A stretch of DNA of 64,000 bases from Henckelia pumila (lineage: Eukaryota; Streptophyta; Magnoliopsida; Lamiales; Gesneriaceae): NCBI RefSeq assembly GCF_033568475.1, contig NC_133122.1:18036206-18100205 (forward strand). The letters are read 5' to 3'. Positions 1 to 11,219 of this stretch are shown piece after piece. Positions within the stretch are counted from its first letter, which is position 1; each line of letters opens with the position of its first letter. Position numbers and translations under genes: made by a program. The notes beneath the pieces were generated by a model that was given only the letters and a program-made list of their open reading frames with translations, did not search any database and was not told the origin of the DNA.

Positions 1-220
1 AATTGTACTTGCTGGGTAAAACAATCGAACCATGACGTTTGGCTGTTGTGCAGTTTAAAAGATTTGAATGCACTATTACCGCGAGTTATAGCTTTTGGTA
101 AAGTAGCAAGCGCTCGGTCCTATATATTGTTACAAATTATTAATAAAATTTTCTTTATGTATAGGACAAAAATAAAAATAATTGATATAAAAAACATCAC
201 AAGAATTATTATCGAATATG
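1..220. other. AT-rich flank, no gene seen
   Basis: Flanking DNA left of the first retrotransposon. It has no long open frame with coding character and no recognisable RNA gene. It ends in the ATGAG target-site copy at 221-225. Confidence 0.5.
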
Positions 221-225
221 ATGAG

Positions 226-1142
226 TGTTAGGAATTCAAGATCTAAGTTTCGGTGTTTGAAAACTTATCTAAGTCATCAATTGAAGAAGCAGAGGCAGAA
301 GAAGCAAAAGGCAGATCAATTGAAGAAGCAGAATCAGAAGAAGCAAGGATCAGATCAATTGAAGATCTCAACAATCAAGGAGCTTTTGTGCTAAAAGACA
401 AAAGGCATTAAATGAAGATTTGAACGTTGCCAACAAAGAACCAGAAAGTCAAGATCTAAGAGCAAATTAAGGAGACTTGTCGACACCTTAACGGATACTT
501 TCTAAAGGCTATAAATACAAGAAGAGAAGAAAAGAAGAAACAGAGGTTAAGAAGCGTAAGAAAAAGAGAGCTACAGAAAGAGAAGAGAATACACGATCAG
601 AAAGTTAAGAGCTTCAAAGAGCAATCAGATCAGATTAATCAAACACACACTTAGCATCATATCAGATCAAGTGAGGATCATTTGTGTTGAGTTTATCGAG
701 TTGTAAGATTGTACCAAATCAGTTGAGTGTTCTGTAAAACACTACCTTTGTAACAAAAAAACAGTCAAGGGCTGTGTTCTTGAGTGTCTAGGAGTTCTGA
801 GATTAGGCAGCAGTGTAAGTCCAATCTTGGATCGGATCTGTGCAAATTGCTTGTATAAGATCAAAGTCTTCTAGAAGAGAGTGAATTCTTCCGAGGTGGA
901 AGAAGGGGTGACGTAGGAGATTGAGCTCCGAACATCCAGAAACAAGTATTTGTGTTATTTCTTATCTGTCAAACACATTCACTCACCTCACGAATTCAAC
1001 CAAGTCATTTGATCTGTGTTCGATCTGTTAGTCAATCTCTTCCGCACTGATTCATTAACATAGACACACGAGAAAGACAAGAGTTCATTTACTAACCCAT
1101 CTGAACTCCATACAGTTGAGAAAGATATTTTCGATCCTAACA
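226..1142 (+). repeat. 5' LTR of the gag-only element
   Basis: A 917-bp terminal repeat, TG...CA bounded. It matches 3671-4586 nearly base for base. It is rich in GAAGAAGCAGA and GATCAG words. Confidence 0.93.
510..517 (+). promoter_or_regulatory. TATA box in the 5' LTR
   Basis: The octamer TATAAATA sits within the LTR and is conserved in the 3' LTR at 3955-3962. It is the likely core promoter for the element transcript, starting roughly 30 bp downstream. Confidence 0.6.
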
Positions 1143-1144
1143 AG

Positions 1145-1156
1145 TAGTATCAGAGA
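1145..1156 (+). other. Degenerate primer-binding site (Met-tRNA type)
   Basis: TAGTATCAGAGA lies two bases after the 5' LTR. It matches 10 of 12 positions of the usual plant site TGGTATCAGAGC, complementary to initiator Met-tRNA. The mismatches suggest decay. Confidence 0.65.
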
Positions 1157-1187
1157 GAGGTTCTTTCTCGTCTCTGAACATATTCAA

Positions 1188-2480
1188 ATGGCCGCATTTA
1201 GTGATATTGCTAAAAGCTTCTGGTACACCACTATGGACAACTGCACTGCCAAAACTATTGAGACATGCTCCATTGCTAAGGATCTTTGGCAGCAGTTAAT
1301 CAATCTTGGAACAGATGAGGAGGCTGAGCAGATCAGGAGTCCAATGATTGAAGATCTTAAAGAACTCTGCTGCTCAGATAGTTCCAGATCAAATGATGAT
1401 GAGAGCACAAGTCAACCAATTCATCCATCTGACTTACTCGAACGTTGCTCAACTGAACCAATCGCTTTTATTGAAGAATCTTGTTGTTCAGTGAGCACAT
1501 CAAGTTCTGATGACAAAGATGAAGATAGCTGCCTCATAGCCAAAAGTGACCAACCATCTATCAGCAATCAATCATCATATCAACTCTTCTCCAGTGAACA
1601 GGTATTTGATTTCAACTCAGATGAATTTACACGAGAAGATTTAGCAAACGCATTACATGACATGAGTAATGAGTATCAACGACTGTGCTTAGCATTTGAG
1701 GAAGTTAAAGCCAAGTAAAATGATCTGTCGGACTGCTCAACTGAACCCAATTGGGAAACATCAGTTGAGAAAATCAGTCTAGAAGCAGAGATTGTCAAGC
1801 TTATGACTGAAAATGATAAGCTACTAGTGGAATGCCAGCAGTTAAAGTCAAAAAACTTAAAACTTACTGAACTGGTAACCACATGGAATAAGTCCTCTGT
1901 TTTGTTGACTGAGATGCAAGAGTCACAAAAGTCTTTTGGAGACAAGATAGGTCTCGACTTTGATGACAAGGACTGCAGATCAACTGAGAAAAGTACTCAA
2001 TCCTGTCTGGACAAGAACACTTCAAATTATGTGAAATTTGTCAAGTCCAGCACGATATATGAAAATATAGAACCTGATAATCATGTCAGTTCACCTATAT
2101 CTCAACCAAAAACTCTTTACAAACGAGGATTGGGATATGTGGAACCAGAGAGTTCTAACTCAAGCTGGATCAAGAAAAGACTAGTTCGGTCTGGATATGG
2201 TCAAGCAAGACAAGACTCTATGAAGGTACAACATAGACCACCCTATTTCAAAAATAGATCCGTTCAAAAGAGATATTGGAGGCCTAACTTGTACAATCAA
2301 TCTAGACATACATATCCAATGCACAAACGACACAATGCATATCATATTTATCATTCACATACACATCACCAGCACACACGGCACAATATACAAACTTTAT
2401 GGGACACTTTCAATGATCGACCTGTTAGATTAATCAAAGTTTGGGTTCCTAAAGGACTAATCCATCGAGGACCCACATAA
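1188..2480 (+). pseudogene. Gag-like ORF with one in-frame stop
   Basis: The frame starts at ATG 1188 (MAAFSDIAKSFW) and runs to 2480, broken by a single TAA at 1716-1718. Both halves are in the same frame, so one point change restores continuity in principle; about 430 codons are spanned. The first part resembles an eroded UBN2-type gag (SIAKDLW motif). The second has a charged, coiled-coil-like stretch, then the pattern W..SS..L..MQ.SQ...GDK.GL, which is common near the C-terminus of plant Copia gag proteins, and a basic His-rich tail with WVPKGL. I see no CCHC zinc knuckle. A gag protein would form the particle that packages the RNA; here it is probably non-functional. Confidence 0.7.
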
Positions 2481-2730
2481 GATATGGGTACCATAGCATA
2501 TTTTATTTGTATTTGCAGGTGACAAGTACTGAGAAGAATTGAGAAAGGAATTACAGTACAACAAACTTCAGAAAATTACTGAGGATGTTAGAGACAACTA
2601 TATCCAATCTCCACCGTTCATAATGAATTTTAAGATGTTTTAAAGCTGCTGTCCAAATTTTAGCTTGATCCGATGGCTAGATTGTGTAGATATGATTTTT
2701 TAAAAATTGTCGCTCAGCAGAACAAGAAAG

Positions 2731-2877
2731 TAGCGCCCCTTGCTAGCGTGATAGCGCGATAGCGCCCCTCAATAGCGCGATAGCGCTATTAGCGCCCCTT
2801 AGAAGTGCGATAGCGCTCCTTGGAAGCGTGATAGCGCTTTAGTAGCGCTCTTCCAAAGCGCGATAGCGCTATTGCTA
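2731..2877 (+). repeat. Degenerate AGCGC / GCGATAGCGC repeat array
   Basis: About 145 bp in which the words TAGCGC, GCGATAGCGC and TAGCGCCCC recur roughly ten times, many as short palindromes (ATAGCGCTAT). GC content is well above the surroundings. It lies between the gag-like frame and the 3' purine tract. Confidence 0.85.
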
Positions 2878-3119
2878 TGAAGAGCATGCGAGCCCGCACC
2901 AATCTTGGAGACTAGATGAAGAATTGTGAAAAATAAAATCTCGATGGGATTTCATCTACATATAAAAGAGATTTTTAAGATCACAAGAACACACCACACA
3001 ATACAAAATATGGAGAGAAACGCAACAGATTAAGGGGGAATGAAGATTCTCTCTGCATCTTAATTAAAGAAGAAAGCAGATCAGTCGAGAAGAAGAAGGA
3101 AGAACAGAAGAACTGAGCA

Positions 3120-3500
3120 AAGCAGATCAATAGACGCAAAAGGAGCCAGATCAACTTGGCGGTAGCATATCAACTCGAAGATACAGAGAAAGAGATAAGA
3201 ATCCAGATAAGTTGGAGCAGATCAGATCAGACGAAACATACAAGACCAGATCAAAGATCATACCAGATCAGATTAAAGTTGGACCAGATCAACGTCAGAT
3301 CAAATTGGACCAGACCAGACAAATCAAACCATACCAGATCAAAGTTCAATCAGATCAGACAAGATCAATCGAACCAGAAAAGATCAGATCGAATCATAAA
3401 CGAGCCAGATCAATTGGAATGATGAAGATCAACTAAGAGACTAGATCAATTGAACCAGATCATATCAGTTAAAGCTCAGACATGACCAGATCAGACAAGC
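3120..3500 (+). repeat. GATCAG-rich simple-sequence region
   Basis: AGATCA, CCAGATCA and GATCAGA words recur irregularly through this stretch. The open frames across it (for example 3156-3422) are products of the repeat and not convincing genes. Confidence 0.7.
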
Positions 3501-3655
3501 TAGCAATTTGAACAATTCATTTGACATCACCTTTTAAGGGGGAACAAATTCAGAGAAAGTAAGAGCAGATCAAAGAACGACTAAAAAGGAAAAGATCATC
3601 AGTTGATGTGATTAGAGGGAAAATGACAGATAAAATTTATAGTTTTATCAAACAC

Positions 3656-3670
3656 CAAAAAGGGAGAAAT
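3656..3670 (+). other. Polypurine tract
   Basis: CAAAAAGGGAGAAAT lies immediately before the 3' LTR, as expected for plus-strand priming. Confidence 0.75.
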
Positions 3671-4586
3671 TGTTAGGAATTCAAGATCTAAGTTTCGATG
3701 TTTGAAAACTTGCCTAAGTCATTAATTGAAGAAGCAGAGGCAGAAGAAGCAAAAGGCAGATCAATTGAAGAAGCAGAAGCAGAAGAAGCAAGGATCAGAT
3801 CAATTGAAGATCTCAACAATCAAGGAGCTTTTGTGCTAAAAGACAAAAGGCATTAAATGAAGATTTGAACGTTGCCAACAAAGAACCAAAAAGTCAAGAT
3901 CTAAGAGCAAATTAAAGAGACTTGTCGACACCTTAACGGATACTTTCTAAAGGCTATAAATACAAGAAGAGAAGAAAAGAAGAAACAAAGGTTAAGAAGC
4001 GTAAGAAAAAGAGAGCTACAGAAAGAGAAGAGAATACACGATCAGAAAGTTAAGAGCTTCAAAGAGCAATCAGATCAGATTAATCAAACACACACTTAGC
4101 ATCATATCAGATCAAGTGAGGATCATTTGTGTTGAGTTTATCGAGTTGTAAGATTGTACCAAATCAATTGAGTGTTCTGTAAAACACTACCTTTGTAACA
4201 AGAAACAGTCAAGGGCTGTGTTCTTGAGTGTCTAGGAGTTCTGAGATTAGACAGCAGTGTAAGTCCAATCTTAGATCGGATCTGTGCAAATTGCTTGTAT
4301 AAGATCAAAGTCTTCTAGAAGAGAGTGAATCCTTCTGAGGTGGAAGAAGGGGTGACGTAGGAGATTGAGCTCCGAACATCCAGAAACAAGTCTTTGTGTT
4401 ATTTCTTATATGTCAAACACATTCACTCACCTCACGAATTCAACCAAGCCATTTGATCTGTGTTCGATCTGTTAGTCAATCTCTTTCGCACTGATTGATT
4501 AACATAGACACACGAGAAAGACAAGAGTTCATATACTAACCCATCTGAACTCCATACAGTTGAGAAAGATATTTTCGATCCTAACA
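3671..4586 (+). repeat. 3' LTR of the gag-only element
   Basis: A 916-bp copy of 226-1142. It differs by about 20 substitutions and a one-base indel in an A run. It is followed by the second ATGAG target copy. Confidence 0.93.
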
Positions 4587-4591
4587 ATGAG

Positions 4592-5341
4592 AAAATTATT
4601 TATTTCAAGAATAAATAATAGATGACAAACTAAAAAATCGTGAAAGAAGAAAAAATAGTTATGTAAAGAAAGAAAAGACGATGTAATTTAATTAAGAGTT
4701 TAGAATGCATTACCTATATTATTTTCTCAAAATCAGTAGTGGTAAAATAATTTTTCAACACTATGTATTATTTATTATATTTTTTTCTTAAATTTTATTT
4801 ATTAAATATGTCATGACATCAAATTATATATTTTTCTCAACGTCTAATTTATAAAAAATTATAGTATTTGTTACAACCATTATTTGCAATAACGTCTATA
4901 AATTCAATTAGACTTGTAACATATAAAATATTTAAACTAAAATTATTCGTACTCATTTTATAAAAAATATTGTAAAGATCATATTACATTGAATTTAATA
5001 TTTACTAATATATTATGAATATTATTAACTAATTGCAGGTTTATTTTTTCTCATCTCAACTCATTTATTTAATAACATTTATCGATAATAAAAAGTTGTT
5101 ATTGCACGTGACTTTTACTAGTATAAAAAAATATATCAATTGTCGGGATTGGTTATGCGGATAATTGAGATGTAATATATTTATATCATTATTTCAACCT
5201 TTGATTCAAATTTTACCATGAATTTTGAAGTTGATGTATGGTTTCTCTGTACCGTGTGTATGTTGTTTATAAAAAAAAAGTTAAAAATACCTATTTTATC
5301 ATTAATTTTCAATTTATCATGTAATCTCTGGACTCTGATCT
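4592..5341. other. AT-rich intergenic DNA
   Basis: Very AT-rich sequence. No gene, RNA or clear repeat recognised. Confidence 0.5.
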
Positions 5342-5346
5342 CCAGC

Positions 5347-5618
5347 TGTAATGGACCGGGTGCATCCCTCTGCTTCGGGCCCCCAGAGCAGAAGGCCAGA
5401 TGGGCCAGAAGCAGAGGGATTCACCCGGTCCATTACATAAGCTTAGTGGTACCAGGATTGAGTTGAATTTGGATATATGCCTGGTGGTCCAAGTTCGAAT
5501 CCTGGAGAGGGCAAAAACTCTCCTTTTCATGTGGAGAGAAGATCATGAGTATGGTCGCGGGCCCCAGAGCAGAAGGCCAGATGAGCCAGAAGCAGAGGGA
5601 TGCACCCGGTCCATTACA
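5347..5618. mobile_element. Small element with 29-bp terminal inverted repeats and an internal tRNA-like B box
   Basis: The ends 5348-5376 and 5589-5617 are perfect 29-bp inverted repeats containing AATGGACCGGGTGCATCC. A second inverse copy lies inside at 5408-5436, so about 60 bp (5377-5436) is directly repeated at 5559-5617. CCAGC precedes the element (5342-5346) and follows it (5619-5623), consistent with a 5-bp target duplication. Between the repeats, GTTCGAATCC (5493-5502) matches a Pol III B box, and GCTTAGTGGTACC (5441-5453) resembles an A box or a poor primer site. It could be a TRIM-like miniature LTR element (91-bp arm bounded by TG...CA), a foldback element, or a SINE inside a small TIR element. 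Confidence 0.6.
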
Positions 5619-5624
5619 CCAGCT

Positions 5625-6495
5625 ATATATTTATTCAACAGAGGACGTTTCCACATTAGAATAGGCACCATAAATTGAATGTTGAAGCATTTTTTATGAA
5701 TCAATGTTTTTGAAGACGACCAGTCTGAATATAATTAGATATCAATATATGTGGGTAGATTATTAGCAGCAGTTATCTTTCTTTGAATTAAAACTAAATT
5801 GATTATATTTAAATATATATACCAAATTAATTATTCCTAAAAATAATTAATAGAAATATTATAGCAAACGCTACAATTAGTACGTAGGGTGAGAGTTATA
5901 TTTACATCTAATCTAATTTTATCTTATAAAAAAATGGAACATATTTTTCGAATAAAATATATTCTTCATCATATTGAAGTCGTCGAGGTTTGATTGCGTG
6001 TATATTGACTATAAATATTATTTTAATCAATTGGATGAGTTGACCTCGACTTCAAATCGTAAAAGGAACAAAATTAAATATTTTAGGCTTGACTAAATTC
6101 ATAATTAATGATCCCCAATTTCTAAATTTTCACATTTTAATTAATTTAACACACCACATCATATATGAAGGATTTTAGAATTTGCACAGGGGATGCGAAA
6201 TTTTTTCCAAAATCATTAAAATTTAATTTTTAAAATATAAATATATATTTTTTCATACATACTCACGAAATAACTGTAGTAATAATAATATTTATTACAT
6301 TTGACATACATTAACTAATTACTACAACGAAATTTTTTTAAAAGTTCTCTAAAAATCTAAAAAAATTATTGAAAAATGAATATGTGATACAAAAACACTA
6401 AAATTAGTTACTCATGATTTATAATATAATAATGTAGATAGTATAAATACAATCCATATAGATTAAAAAAAATTCTGAAAACATAATAGTAATCT
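5625..6495. other. AT-rich intergenic DNA
   Basis: No gene or RNA seen. Confidence 0.5.
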
Positions 6496-7650
6496 AACCT
6501 AGGTCTAGTATATTGTATCGTACCGTATCGAAAATTATAATATATAAAAATATTATACCGATATCGTACCAAAACTTTCAGTATCTCAAAATTTTTGGTG
6601 TATATTGATACCCCGGGAAATCAGGGGTATCAGGGCTACATAAAGAAAATGGCGTTAGGGCTGCTAGTCAGGACAACGAGCAGGGCTTTAGCCCGACTAT
6701 TTTAGGAAGGAGTGGTAATACCCCGGGAATTCAGGGGTATCAGAGCTATGGAAAGGCAAGGGCAGCAGGGTTGATAAAGTCGGACTAGTAGCTCGAAGAC
6801 AAGGGAGTAGCTGATCTCGGATGGATGCGTAAGGCTGAAAAGACCAAGTCTTCGTGACTTGGGCAACACCCATTTTTTAGGAGCATGATCTCTACGATTG
6901 CCATAACCCCGAGCCTTCCGGTTTGATCGTGCGTGACAGGTAAACGTGGGCAACCCCTGTACCCACGACCCAGATCGTGGCCATTATCCTGAAATTGCAG
7001 AGACATTCTCTCACTCTAAGGCCTATAAATACCTTGCATCAGATATCAGTAAAGGTATGTTCCTTTGAATCCCCAAAACATTATACTCATTTTTCCTTTA
7101 AGCACACTCTATTTTTAAGTCTGACTTAAGCATCAAAGTGGCCTCACCGGAAAACCTTCCGGCGTTCCACTAACGTGTTTTTGTGGTATTTTCCTTGTGT
7201 GCAAATCATTTTAGTCAGGAAAGGACAGATTACATATCATCCTTACCAGCCCGTTCACCTCGTCAGGCCTACCTCGCTACCCTGATAGCCCAGGCACTCG
7301 TTTTAGCGAAACATCATCATATATAAATAGCATATCGATCACACCGAAATTTTACAGTATACCGAAATTTCGTTACGATATCGGTATAAAAAATTTTATA
7401 AAAAAACCTTATATTTTTAAAATTTTAAAATTTATTTTTTATAAACATTATATATTTTAAAATTTTTTATATTGTTTCGGTATTTCGGTATACCGGTAGA
7501 TACTTAAATTTTCAAATGTCATATTATTATCGTACCGAAAAATTTGGTATCGTTACCGTACCGTAATCTTCGATATACCGACAATTCAATATTTATTCGA
7601 TACGGCAACTTCGGTATATCGATAATTCAGTATTTTTTTTTCATCCCTAA
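6496..7650. repeat. Degenerate CGGTATACCG-type repeat, split by a solo LTR
   Basis: On both sides of the solo LTR (6496-6605 and 7325-7650), variants of CGGTAT, ACCGAAATTTCGGTA and CGTACCG recur, some forming inverted repeats. The two parts look like one older repeat interrupted by the LTR. Confidence 0.55.
6606..7319 (+). mobile_element. Solo LTR (Ty3/Gypsy-like)
   Basis: A 714-bp unit begins TGATACCCCGG and ends CATCATCA, with TATAT on both sides (6601-6605 and 7320-7324). It contains a TATA box (7024-7031) and the segment GTGGCCTCACCGGAAAACC followed by CCGGCG, a style common in the 3' part of plant Gypsy LTRs. A palindromic motif ATACCCCGG...GGGGTAT occurs twice, near 6610 and 6719. No internal domain or second LTR lies nearby, so it is probably the product of LTR-LTR recombination. 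The duplication is in AT-rich DNA and therefore weak on its own. Confidence 0.72.
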
Positions 7651-8138
7651 TCTAACCAAAATTTTTAAATGGCACCAATCTGGTTCAAGTTTTACTTAAC
7701 TGGATTTTATTTGATCAATATCATATTCGAAAAAAATGAGTAAGTTTTAGTTTAAATGTGTGACCTAATTACCAAAACTCATCGGGTAATGTCCTGTTAA
7801 AATTTTGGTGAAATATTTATGTAGTAAGTAGATTAGCTGTTTTTAATCAAAAACATTATTGACAATGGCCACGAAAGTGAAATGTGATGTGGCCAATATA
7901 TTAGAGTTATAGATATGATTGATGAATTCGAAACGAGTCTTGTGATTTCAAGTGTTTGGAATTAGGAGATTTATGGCAAAAATATTAAAGTTATTGATCA
8001 AGTTATGTAAGTTTTCAATGATCAAGAGTGGGTAATTGATTGCCAAAATTTGGTATAGTATTATTGGACTAGCAAAAATTCGGCTAATTTATGGAGATTC
8101 AGGTGATCGGTTGACGATTCGTCGAAAGATTCGACTGG
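7651..8138. other. Intergenic DNA, no gene seen
   Basis: No convincing coding frame or repeat boundary. It ends in the CATCT target copy at 8139-8143. Confidence 0.45.
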
Positions 8139-8143
8139 CATCT

Positions 8144-10033
8144 TGCAAGACCTCGTTTTTATACAACTAATCTCGGAGTAAACAACAATTAAACATACTA
8201 GAAAACAAGAATCAAAGTGATCAAAAGATTTTTTTTAAAAAAAAAAAGGACCGCGCGCCTGCGCCGTCCTCTCGCCCAGAAATCCAAGGCACCGAAAAGA
8301 AATCCAACCAAAACTAAACATTTGCATTTAACGTATCTGACAAGCCAATAACAATACAAGAAATGTTTAGGGAAGAAAAACATTCGATTCGGTAGTACCT
8401 ACATCGATTCTTGCTTACAATACAAAACGAGAAGTTCGAATGACAAAACATGTTCGCAAAACATAAACTAGATTGACATGCTGATTCGACTTCTAAACGA
8501 GTCTCACTTCTATCTCTTGCTCTTGACGCTAACCAGGTCTACTCTGACTTGGTCCTGCCCCTCCTGTTGCCAAGTACACATACAAAACAAAGCAACAGCC
8601 GGATAAACCGGTGAGAATGATATTCCCAGTAAAAGAGACAGTCATGCATATCAAATAATATATCAAAACATGATACATATATATACAAGACAAGCAATTC
8701 CAAAAAATCATCTAAAAACTTAATTCAAATGCATAATGCAATGCATGTCTTTAAATGTGGGATTATCAAGTCCGGATAATCAAAAAATTGCTGCTTTTGC
8801 TTTTGGGGATCCCAAGGATGAGATCACGTAAACAACTCACCGACTCTCCCGATCGAGGTGGTGCTACGTATCTCCATCCTCTAGACTTTGGTGCGACTAT
8901 AATGAGTATGCTAGCACTAGGTGAAACGGCTACACCCAGGCCACTCACAATATAGCCCCCAAAATGTCTAACATAAAAGGGTCGTCCTACCCGATAAAAT
9001 CAAGGATTCTTAGCTCAAGATGAATGCAATGCAAACATAACTCAATCAACTAAATTCGAGTAAAATCAAATAACATGCAAGTATGTGATTCCTCGGAACA
9101 CTCGAATCAAGTCGGATTCAAGTCACATGTTCCATTCCAGTCTAAGTCATCTTATACCTCTTTAAACGTCGATGCTCCAACCTGGAAACAACAACAATTC
9201 CTCAATCAAGATTCAATCAAACTTCCTCAATCGATAATAAGAAATCGATACTATACCGGCTACAATCTTCAAAGCGATACAACTCTTGTAATCTCGCAAC
9301 TCAACGGCCTTCAAACGAATCTGTCAAAAGAAGTAATAAAGGCTCGAGATCAAAATACAACTCAATCAAAGACTTGGCTCAAACACTACAAACCGATTGA
9401 CAATCCAAAACTCAAACCAGGACATAACGACTGTATTCTGATCAAACCGAAAACGCAGACAGCATAATATCAATCCAAACAACTCTTATCAATCAACATT
9501 CAACCATAACAATCCAATTCCAACAAATTATAAAAACTCAACTTTCGAAAATCCCTTCAAAAATCATAACAAATCCGAACGACGCTCTATTTCGAAAACG
9601 ACAGATAATAAACGATCAGAACTCTGCCAAGAACAACATACTAGCAACTCAATCGATTATAACTACATCCCAAAAATGAAACGTATCTGATCGGAGAAAT
9701 ACTTACGGTATAACGAAGCTCTCGTAGCCGTGATCGCTAATCTGCCTTCAGAAATAAATTTCAATGGACGGATCGAGCTCGGGAAGAAATCTGAAAGCTT
9801 GAAGGACACGTTGGGCGCCTTCAATGGAGGGAGCAACGTTGGAGGAGAAGAATGAATGAAGGAGAAAGAGTCAACCAAGCTTAAATATCTATTTAAGTCC
9901 AAAATTGCATTTTAGTCCCTGAAAAATCCAAAATTTGCAAAAAGGACCCTGATCAAAATCAAGTCAGCTCTTGAACTCTGGAATCTCCGATTATCTCAAA
10001 TAAAGTCAATTAAGATAAAATCGGGGCGTTACA
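8144..10033 (-). repeat. 3' LTR of the Gypsy element
   Basis: An 1890-bp LTR matching 12712-14674. It lacks a GC-rich stretch of about 73 bp that the other LTR has near 12820-12900. The deletion lies between repeated CGCGCGCC words, suggesting slippage or short-homology deletion. Confidence 0.93.
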
Positions 10034-10047
10034 ATTCTCCCCCTCTA
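10034..10047 (-). other. Polypurine tract of the Gypsy element
   Basis: On the minus strand the sequence reads AGAGGGGGAGAAT and then directly TGTAACG of the LTR. Confidence 0.8.
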
Positions 10048-11219
10048 AGAAAAGATTTCGCCCTCGAAATCAAACATGGTTCCAACGCGAACCGAGTCTC
10101 TAAAATACTCCTTCAAGTCCGTCAATCAAAAGTCGACTCCTTCTCGTCAGAATAATCTTCCTCTGCTCAGTCGCAATCCGAATCGTCTCTGGTTCCAACT
10201 AAAGACATAACATCTAAAGTTCGACTCTTCTGACCTGGCTGTCCGTCGTTCTGAGGGTGTTGAACTGAATAAGTTGTAATCAGACAACAAAAGTCTCTTC
10301 GAAGTCCTTTCCGAAAGAACGAGTGCATCAAGGATCTCTGTCTAAACTGACAGACTTCGGCAAAACATGGCACCTGACGACCTCTGACAAGATATCAATC
10401 CTCTAGTCTTGACTGAAAGTCATTCTGTACGTAATACGGTAGCAGATTCCAACAATCGGTCACTCGAAATCAGATAGTAGATAAAATAATAACAGTTCAA
10501 ACTTCATACAATTCCTCAGATAAAGATTCGCAGTAAGAAATCTCATACAATCTAATCCTCTTCTCTGTCCCCAAATCAGTTCCGAATGCGAAAACAATTA
10601 CTCCAACTCTTAAGATTAGAAAAGATCGTGTAAATTTCCTCATAAGACAATAGATAACAGATATTCTAATCAATAAGATCGCTGCGAGTTCAATGTCCAG
10701 ATTCAGACATTGAGTCTCGAGCGTCTTCAGTTGTCTCGATGTCTAGATTAGAGTATGATTCCTCTGAATAAGAATACATCCCGAAATCTCGATAAGAAGA
10801 AGGCGCTGATCGACAGAAATTCCATTATCAAATCATACAATCGAAGAAGACCATTAGATCCCAAAAAGAATTCAGACATCGAAGAATAACATACAACTGC
10901 TAGGTACCAACATCTGCTATACGATTCTCAAAAGCTCTGAAAGGTCAGTATAATTCTCATTCCAAAAAGGGTAAGAAATAAACGATAAGAATTCCTAGTC
11001 TCAACTAATTCTTCTGAAAGATCCGGTTAATAGAATTTACCAACACTACTGGAGCATTCGACAATTCAAGCGATTCAACCAAAGTTAAGGAGCACGATTA
11101 ACATTAAACAGATTTTTCAATAAGAAGGCAAGAGACTCACCAAAATATAACATTCAATAAGAGTAGGAAAACCAAATCGAACGTTTACCTGATAAGTCAT
11201 TCTCGGGTGCAGCCTGAGT
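10048..11219 (-). pseudogene. Decayed Gypsy pol remnant (integrase-like fragment)
   Basis: Most of this stretch has no intact frame. At 10167-10373 on the minus strand the translation contains VQHPQNDGQPGQKSRTLD, which matches the integrase-core pattern YHPQTDGQSER.. of Ty3/Gypsy elements with substitutions. The catalytic acidic residues cannot be traced. No reverse transcriptase motif (YxDD) was found. Integrase would have joined element DNA to the chromosome; this copy is dead. Confidence 0.7.

Larger units (their letters stand above)
226..4586 (+). mobile_element. Gag-only (non-autonomous) Copia-like LTR retrotransposon
   Basis: This is a complete LTR element of 4361 bp. Both LTRs begin TGTTAGGA and end CCTAACA. 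The five bases before it (ATGAG, 221-225) are repeated directly after it (4587-4591), which is a perfect target-site duplication. A degenerate Met-tRNA primer site follows the left LTR and a purine tract precedes the right LTR, giving plus orientation. The interior (1143-3670) carries only a gag-like frame. I see no protease, integrase, reverse transcriptase or RNase H, so it would have needed enzymes from a related element. By eye the LTRs differ at about 20 of 917 positions, mostly G/A or C/T changes typical of methylated DNA decay. Copia assignment rests on the gag C-terminal style and is less certain than the element limits. Confidence 0.92.

Noticed and set aside
46-231. Open frame of 61 codons at the left edge
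   Set aside because: AT-rich composition, no domain, and it runs into the start of an LTR.
3156-3436. Two overlapping frames rich in Asp-Gln-Ile-Arg
   Set aside because: They are translations of the GATCAG simple repeat in two frames.
8755-9467. Open frames in the left Gypsy LTR and their matches near 13394-14068
   Set aside because: They lie in LTRs, occur on both strands and shift frame between the two copies.
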